Positions 48,101-57,100 of a DNA stretch of 64,000 bases are shown here, in pieces. The notes below the pieces were generated by a model that was not told the DNA's origin, made no database searches, and saw nothing but the letters and a program-made list of their open reading frames with translations. This DNA comes from Liolophura sinensis (lineage: Eukaryota; Mollusca; Polyplacophora; Chitonida; Chitonidae), in the NCBI RefSeq assembly GCF_032854445.1, contig NC_088298.1:16823976-16887975 (forward strand), written 5' to 3'. Position numbers and translations under genes: made by a program. The stretch's first letter is position 1; each line of letters opens with the position of its first letter.

Positions 48101-51100
48101 CTACCAGTCTTGAACAAAACTATAATGCAGATCATCATTTTGTGAGCTATGTATTACTACCAGTCTTGAACAAAACTATAATGCAGATCATCAGTTTGTG
48201 AGCTATATATTGCTACCAGTCTTGAACAAAACTATAATGCAGATCATCATTTTGTGAGCTATGTATTACTACCAGTCTTGATCAAAATTATAATGCAGAT
48301 CATCAGTTTGTGAGCTATGTATTACTACCAGTCTTGAACAAAACTATAATACAGATCATCATTTTGTGAGCTATGTATTACTACCAGTCTTGAACAAAAC
48401 TATAACACAGATCATCCGCTTTTAAGCTATGTATTACCACCAGTCTTGAACAAAACTATAATGCAGATCATCAGTTTGTGAGCTATGTATTACTACCAGT
48501 CTTGAACAAAACTATAATACAGATCATTATTTTGTGAGCTATGAATTACTGCCAGTCTTGAACAAAACTATAATGCAGATCATCAATTTGTGAGCTATGT
48601 ATTACTACCAGTCTTGAACAAACCTATAATGCAGATCATCAGTTTGTGAGCTATGTATTACTGCCAGTCTTGAACAAAATTATAACACACATCATCAATT
48701 TGTGACTCGAAATACCCCTTTAATCTTATATGTAAACAACGGTATGACGTTTTGGAACTACTCAAGTGACAACAGCGCAATGCCGCAATGTTCTATTTTC
48801 GACTGTAACTAAACCCGATAATAAGGGGTTATATAATGATATTTTTTAACAGGTGACTGATATTAAACTATACTATTTATTATGCAGGATGGTGTGAGGG
48901 TGACGGTGATTCATTGAGATTGGTACTGGCCCCGATGGCTCAATTGGTAGAACGTCCGCTTCGGAAGCGGTAGATCCAGGGTCAATCCTCGGGTCACACC
49001 TAAGACCTTTAAAGAGTTTCCTCCCTGTTACGTACGACATTAAACCCTAAGCATTCGCTCACTCATTGAGATTGAAGGAAATATTGCCCTTCAGCATTAT
49101 ATACACTAACAACATAGATCCACTAAGGCTAAACTTGGTCATGCCATATATTGCTTACAACATAGAGTACGGGCTACAGAACCACAGCAGCGTCAGCATG
49201 TATATGTTGGCTCGACATTTCGCTGTTGTTATACCATTCGGAAACCTATATTAAGCCAAATCCTCTACGGCTGCGTGAAAAGCAGCTATTAGTGGTGCCC
49301 TTAGCTCTTTGAAGAGCATGCGGGCTTGCACGTGCGCAGCCGACTTTACAACGGCTCATAAACCGACCCCCGGGCTTCCAGACAGACGTACAGAGATGGC
49401 AACGGTTACGAGCTTTACTCAAGCATTTTGATCTTCATTATATCACCGCGTGCAGTGCCTCTGCGCCTAGACTCGACTTCACGAAACTTCCTAGTTTTTT
49501 TTCTTTCTTATTTATTTCTTTCTTAGTTATAATTCAGCAAAACTGTTTTGCTTAAGAAGCATCTGCACCATGAACTCTGAAAGGAATAGTTAGAAGAAGA
49601 CAGAGTAACATCCTTCGAATTTTATGTTGCTCACAGCTGTTATGGGTTTTCAGTTTGAAAGATGTAAATGTACATTTAAACATCGTTGCGAAGCAACAGA
49701 ACATGAATGTTTCCACCATGCATAAGGAATTTATGTCGCGATAGATATACGCCTATTACAGAACAATTTACACTGGACATAGAGATAAAAAAAAATACCG
49801 CATGAAGCAAAATTCTGAAGTTTTGGAAGATTCGAGGAAAATCTGGACCTGGATGATTGAGGACTGATTTCATCTGCAGAATGGCAACAGGGAAGCTTTC
49901 CCGAATGAAGTAACACAACCAAAGTTTTGTATATAAACTCGTACGATGACGATTGTTGAGCAAACTGGGGTAGATACGGTTATATATTACAAGGTAACGA
50001 TGACGAATCTAGCTTGACCCGAGTTGCCATTGCGTGGGAGAAAATATCCCAGTTGGCACTCTTGCTTATAGAAACTCAACTGCAGTGAAAACAGGCCCTC
50101 AAGCAAATAATTTAATATTAACCTCTCACAATGCCAGGAATTGCTTGTCGGTACTACTGTACTGCGCCATGATGTAGGGGTGCGTCCCGAAATATGGTCA
50201 GAAACAGTAATCAAACAAATACCATATCAAACAAATACCATTGAAAAGAGCATGCATTTCCTCACATGTGCATGCCATAAAAATTTTAATATGTACATCC
50301 AGTTGATAAATTATAAATACATTCAGCGCCAAAATCCACTGTGGGCGTCTCCATTTTGCCTAAGAACTAGCCCTGAAGTCTTGTGTGTTAGGAGGAGAAT
50401 TTCTGTCGGTCCATTTTTGACAGCAAGACAAAGTGCTCTGATTGCTTTGAGAACAGACTCATAGCTGTATACATGGCGCAATGATCAATGCTAAAGAGGC
50501 CAAAAAGCCGCCCACGCGTTTGTCCCTTCTAAAATAAAAACCGTATAGATCTGGGGGGGAAACATTTAGTCCGGACCGTTGTCATTTCATCGTTAGCTTC
50601 ATGTGTGTTCCTTGGTCGTAATATGTACTGTAGTAAAAAAAAAGAGCTAAATAACCCGGGATTGGGTAGTCCAATCCCATAATACAGCTTACCCAAGGAG
50701 CGTAAAAGGGTAATTGGTTTTGGGAACTCGATATCTGTGCGGGAGGTAGAGTCGCCAGAGGCGTTCATTAAACTAACTGGATTAGGAGGTACAAAAGACG
50801 TTACGCATCTTGAAGGACAAGGTCAAATACAAGATCAATATAAGCGGTTTCAAGGTCACACGGACCAAACAGTCCGTGTTCACGTGGATATAGTGTCAGC
50901 ATTCAGATGAACAGATTGGTTCACCCGGTACATGGTTAGGTTATTGTTTGTTGAATTAAATTTATGTATTTATTTCATTGGTGTTTTACGCCGTACTCAA
51001 GAATATTTCGCTTATACGACGGCGGCCAACAAGGGAAGCCCACGACCATCCGCAGGTCGCGGCAGACCGTTGAATTAAACAGGCTGGAGTACACATGATC

Positions 51101-54100
51101 TCTTCACATACTGTAACATCAGCCTAAAATGTGCGTTCAGAATATATTGTCTGGATTAGAATGTTGTGGTTTTATCAAACCACACGGTTTCCTTCTCCAC
51201 TGATTTAACTTGTACCTCGTCATATAAGTGTACCGGGTTACACACCACTCCAAGAAATGAATGGTCTTTAAAGATAAGACAAAAGCAACATAAAAACATC
51301 ATATAAATAAAGAAATATAATTTCAAGATCGTTATCGGCTGTAAATTTTATCCATAATCATGCGGATACGTTGCTGTGGCCTCCATAGCCAAGAGGTTAC
51401 CATTCAAGCGCAGCACAGTGACCAACGGGCATCTCACCGGTACGGTCGCTGATAGTTCAAGTCCAATTCATCCTGGATTCCTTTCACGTCGTGCGTGTGA
51501 AGGCCTGCCAACAACCTGCGGATGGTTGCCGGCTTAGCCTGGATTCCTCCCGCCATAATGCTGGCTGCTGTCGTAAGAGTGAAATATTCAGGAGTACGGC
51601 GTAAAACAAAAATCAAATAAATAAACTTAAAATTTAAATTCTGATATCGCGCACATTTATTACGTGCTTAGTCAGTGGCTAAAATACCGACTACATACCG
51701 ACGCTTCCAATAATTTCGACCACTTAGGTTTGATGTAATACGTGATTCCATCAATGGCGCCTGGTAACGTCACACCCCGAATCAGCAAAGCCGTCAGCAG
51801 TATGTACGGGAATATGGCAGAAAAATACACGACCTGAAAAAAAAAAATAGGAAAAGCATGCAGTTGAAACGGTAAAGCTTTTAAAATCGGAAAACAACTG
51901 AATATATGGTAGAAAATGTATTGCACAGACAAAATCTAAACACTTGACTTGAACGTTCATTTTCCTTGATGCATGGTGCCTTTGCCTTATAGAGTGAGCG
52001 AGTGCTTGGGGTTAAACGTCGTGCTCAACAATTTTTCAGTCATATGACGACGAAGGAATCGTTAGGTTGTATATAATGAACCTCCTTGTTGTAGGACTGA
52101 TTTCCACAGCTCTTTCATTTAGTGCTGCTTCACTGAAACGACCTACCAAAGGCAAGTAAGCCACCCAACCCGAGCCATTATACCGATGCGGGTCGAAAAG
52201 TCGTTGCACTATCCCCTTCATGCTAAGCGCCAAGCGAGGAAGTTACAGCTTCCTGTTTTAAAGTCTTGGGTGTGACTCGACCCAAGATTGTTCCTGGATC
52301 TCCCGGGCCGGTTTGCGTTATAAAAGCAGTACCAAAAGCTTTACGTGAGATGAACATGGGTATTTTCTATACATTGTTGTGAAGAAGCTTACATATCTAA
52401 CACCGTGTTCATTAGAGTATTGATACAAAGAATTGTTAGTTTGTGGAGCTGGAGTTTACTGTTAGTACCAAAACTATTCCAATCACATCCTGGTAGTGTA
52501 ATCTTACCGCATGCAAGTATTTAACGGCCATAGACAAAAGTGTTGCTTAACTGAAACATAATCCCGTAAGTATTGCCTAACTGGACGACAATGCCATAAG
52601 TGCTGCTTAACTGAAACACAATGCCGTAGTCAGACATGGTCCCCACCCAAACAAATTGCTCTCGCACCCGAGCCATCGATACTTAATCTATTCCCATGCT
52701 AATCGACATGAAATGAGGCATCATATATCTCCAGGTTTCAAGTCTTAGAATTTATCAGACCCCAAAAAGTATGGATATACATTTGAATTGAACTGAAAAA
52801 AAAGTGTTAGTTTGTGGAGCTTGAGTGCTGTATATCTGTAACAGTGTCACAATACAAACGTAATCTGTCGATGCGTTATTACGACTCCAGCGGGTTCTTA
52901 GTGAACCTGCATATTTTTAAGAAAACAAACTCTAAAAGAAAAAAAACTATAGCAGTTCTTACTATTTAAACTCTAATACAATGTATATTGTACATTTGTT
53001 GCTATTCAGCGAATTTGTTTACACTACATTACATTATCATCGCAAAACTTTATTTACAGGCAGGATCAGGGCAAATCTAGTTACAGACGTTTTGTGCAAG
53101 CTCTTCTCATCAGATGTCATCGATGTAAAGCGTCTAGTCCGTAAAGGGCAAAACCAACATAATCCAGTTCGTCGAGTTGCACAGATAAAGGGCAAACGGC
53201 AAATATGTATACGTCTGCAACTCTCTTGCAATGCCAGTCTGGAGTTGAGTATATCATCCTTGTTTACTGATTGGTGCCTTATATAAGCTAAGACTGAGGC
53301 CAGGTAAATACAAGGTCTGGTATGAATCATTCCTCGATAAACATTTGGCTTATGCTTTGAAATATTAATGCCACTCGTGACATAGCTAGGTTGTTGTTTT
53401 CTTAAATATTGGGGACTTTTGTTCGTATCACCTTTGCCCACAGGCCTTTATTACGTCAGTTTTCGATTTCGAATCCCCTCTGAATGTGTGTTCGGTATAC
53501 GTACTGCGTCTTTATTATGGTGTGTTTGAAAGAAAACTAGGGCTACATGTGAAGTGGAGGACTTTCAATTTTGAAACCTCTTTTGTCATGTTTGCTGAAA
53601 GACGAATAGTGAAGAAAAATCCATAAAAATAATAAGTTTAGGTGGAGATATTTTTTCCAACTTCATAAGCTAAATTTACATATTTTTCAAGCGTATTTTG
53701 ATATTTATCTTTTCACGCGTGCTTTTTGATCAACATGGAACCTTGGCAAATGGAAACTGCCTGGGGTACAATGGCTCGTGCAGAATAGGCCGCTAATGGA
53801 CGTAGACAAATAGCGTTAGAGGGTCCAGACAAAAGGGTAATTGACTTAGAAATTCAATATCTTCATCTATTAGCAAATGTTAATCTTACCTTGCCGAAGG
53901 ACTGAACGCCCTTAATCAGAACACAGAAAACAACCAGCCAGGCCAAAAGATGTACAAGGACCAGCTTCCAGGATAGTGAACCCATGTCCTCGATGCCACT
54001 GGAGAGGCCAAGTACGTTATTACTGAAAGCATAATAATAATAAATCAAATGTGAGGTCAGTGGCTCCGTACTAAAAGAACACTGTCGGGGTAACATTGCG

Positions 54101-57100
54101 ACAGATCTCTGGGAACATCACCGAAAACACCATTAAAATATTAACATCAAATGATAATTGATCTCAGGAACATAACCTCAACATAAATCATATACATCAC
54201 AGATTTTTTTCACGCTACGTAAAATTCGTTGCAGTAGCGTTCGCGGTCTTGTTCATGTGTTGTAATTCCGGTTGCCAACTTGCCTCGGACCTATGACGTC
54301 ATGTGGTCAAACACTGGCTTGACCTCTCTGGCTTGGTCTACTGCGGCTTTAAGTCAGAAGGTATGTCAATTGTCTGGTGGAGGGCTGAGGTACCGGTGAA
54401 ACATTCTTGACACGGTAACTGGGTTTTAAATGTGAATCAAAGAAGCGAATAAAAATCTGTTGATGTAAACATAAACCTTTTAATTATAAAACTACCTTTT
54501 CACCTTGCGATTTTTTCAAATGGTCTTTATTTAGTCACCCCTCTTCCTCAAATTAAAATACTCAGGCAAAATAGGGAATGCATTGCACACTGATGGATGT
54601 AAAGGAAAAGATCCTTACTTCTGGGACATTGTTAATGCTTGTAGCAGTGCATATGTGCTGATCTTCTTTACTCACTTGTAAAATTCCGCACTCGGCGATT
54701 GCGTGTTGTTGATATCCGCTAGCGTCAGATTTCCTGCACACGAAGCACAACGTGACATTATGACAGCAAGATATGTCTACATGACAGCAACAACTGTTAC
54801 CTCAGTGTTTGTGTCTTTTTGTATAATAATTATCATTATTAACGTTGCACATCATCAAAATTATTATTATTGTTATAAACGTTACACATCATCGTAATAA
54901 TAATAATTATTATTATAAACGTTACACATCAGGGGTCTCTGTGGCCCAGTTGGTTGGCGCGCTAGCGTAGCGTAAAGACCCAGGGCCCTCTCACCAATGG
55001 GGTCACTATGAGTACAAGTCCAGCTCATGCTGGCTCCCTGTACGGTTATATCGAGGAAGGTCCCACAGCAACCTGCGGATGGTTGTTGGTTTCCCTCGTG
55101 GGCACTGCCCGGTTTCCTCCCACCATAATGCTAGCCCCCGTCGTGTAAGTGAAATATTCTTGAGTACGGCGTAAAACACCAATCGAAAAAAACGTTACAC
55201 CTCATGATAATAATAATTATTATTAGGGTTACGCATCATACATATCCAGCATGTTTTTCTAAGGGATACAGAAGATACAAAATCGTTTCTGATTGGCTGT
55301 TGTGAGAGCTAAGCAAGTCTGAGCTGAGCCGGATTTCAAGAAGTCTGGATCTAATCCAGGAAACCCTAACTGAAATGTCAGCCAATCAATTAATGCCACA
55401 TGAAGATGTTATTCCTGTGGATAATACCTTAGGTTTATTCTTTCACCAGCTCCAGGCAAGTTTTCAATATGGCTTCAAATTCACAAATGGACTTCCGTGG
55501 CCGAGTAACTACAACTCAACAGCCTCTCACAAATGCGGTCGCTGTGAGTTCAGGACCAGCGTATGATGGATTTCTCTCTGGTTGTGCGTGGGAAAGTGTT
55601 CCAGCAGCCTGCGGATTGCCGTGAGTTTTCCCCCTCGCTCTACCCGGTTTCCTCCCACCATAATACTGGTGTAAGTATAAGCGAAATATTCTTAAGTACG
55701 GCAAAAGGCGTAAAACACCAATGAAATAAAGAAATAAATCAAATTTACAAGAACCTCACATCAGCTGAGTTGCGATTGAGGCTGTATATATTTGGTTTAA
55801 CTTTTCCGGAAAATCAACAAAATCGGCACAGGCAAATCATTTCGGATTACCTCCCCTTACCGTTGTAATAACTGTCAATGCATTCCGGTCGTGTCAGATT
55901 AATCCAGGTGGCGTTGTCCATGACATCCGGGCCTTTGCACTTGCACGTGTTCCACCAGTTGTCGCAGGTCTCCCACGGTAGGTATTGGGTCATGGAGGCG
56001 AAGAAGAAATATATACAATAATCTAGGACGATGTTGTAATAGATGTTGATGACCCCACAGATCATGACGGCACAGACCCCAACCCCTGGAGAAAAAAGAA
56101 TTGCAACTAGAATAAAAATCAGTACGGTGTACCTTGGCGTAGCATTTGGCCTGATTGTTTATGGTGTTCTTTTTGAGTTACTTTTAAGACTTTTTGAACC
56201 CTTGAGAGAAAAGAATATGGTTCACGTCAAAATGGGGTGAAAATGGGGTCCCTGTTTCTCATATTTCTAGAATTTTGCAACCAAGAAACTAGGATGTGGT
56301 TTGAGGTATGATCTAAGACTTTTTTCTGGAATTTTTATTTTCACAATTTAAGGGTAAGGCTTGATTGTGATTGGTTGTAAGATTTTTTGGTAGACTGGAT
56401 TTTTGTCATATTTACGGTTAGTTGGTGCTATTTTCTCTTGTTATTCCCTGGTAAAAAGGTAGGCTGAACACTGAGATTCACCTTAGCCTGAGACGGAGCA
56501 TACGTTTCACGCGCTGATAAAACCCTTTTGTTCAAAGAAATACAGTCTTTAGAACTGCATAGCCTTTGATTTTAATGTCCACAAAAGACATATGTAACTT
56601 GTGAACTAACATAGTTTAAGTTGTTAATATCTTCAAAGATTTTTCAGCAAAACAAATACAGCATGATAACAGCTTGAGATTTTGATCTCACAGACCTTCA
56701 GCAAAATTTCCTCAGTAAAACAAAATCAGTTACGGAACCAAAATAGCTTATGTTAGGAAATTTTAACAAAATCCTTTTAAGCAAAACCCCGGATAATCGA
56801 TTTCAACGTCAAATATTAAAACAGTATTTTTAACTCTACCTTTGAACAGCGGACTGAACGACCAGTTACTGATGGGTCCTAGACTAGCAAACTGACCAAA
56901 AGCCAGTTCCAAGAAGAAGATCGGAACTCCCACCAACAACAACATGATGAAGTATGGGACCAGGAATGCACCTAAAACAACAAATACCGTTATACAGTTA
57001 GGGAACAGGAACATGTAAATTAAGCAATAAACAAAGCACCATAACATAGAGTAAACGAAGCTGTGGTATCAGTAATGCATTTTGAACAACAGCATCGCGA

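Noticed and set aside
48923-48995. possible functional tRNA gene with TTCGGAA loop
   Set aside because: It is the head of a SINE with target duplications on both sides; the tRNA-like part is fused to a SINE tail.
53037-53441. 134-codon - strand ORF in gene B intron 5
   Set aside because: No family resemblance, overlapped by a + strand ORF, and gene B exons 5 and 6 join in perfect phase without it.
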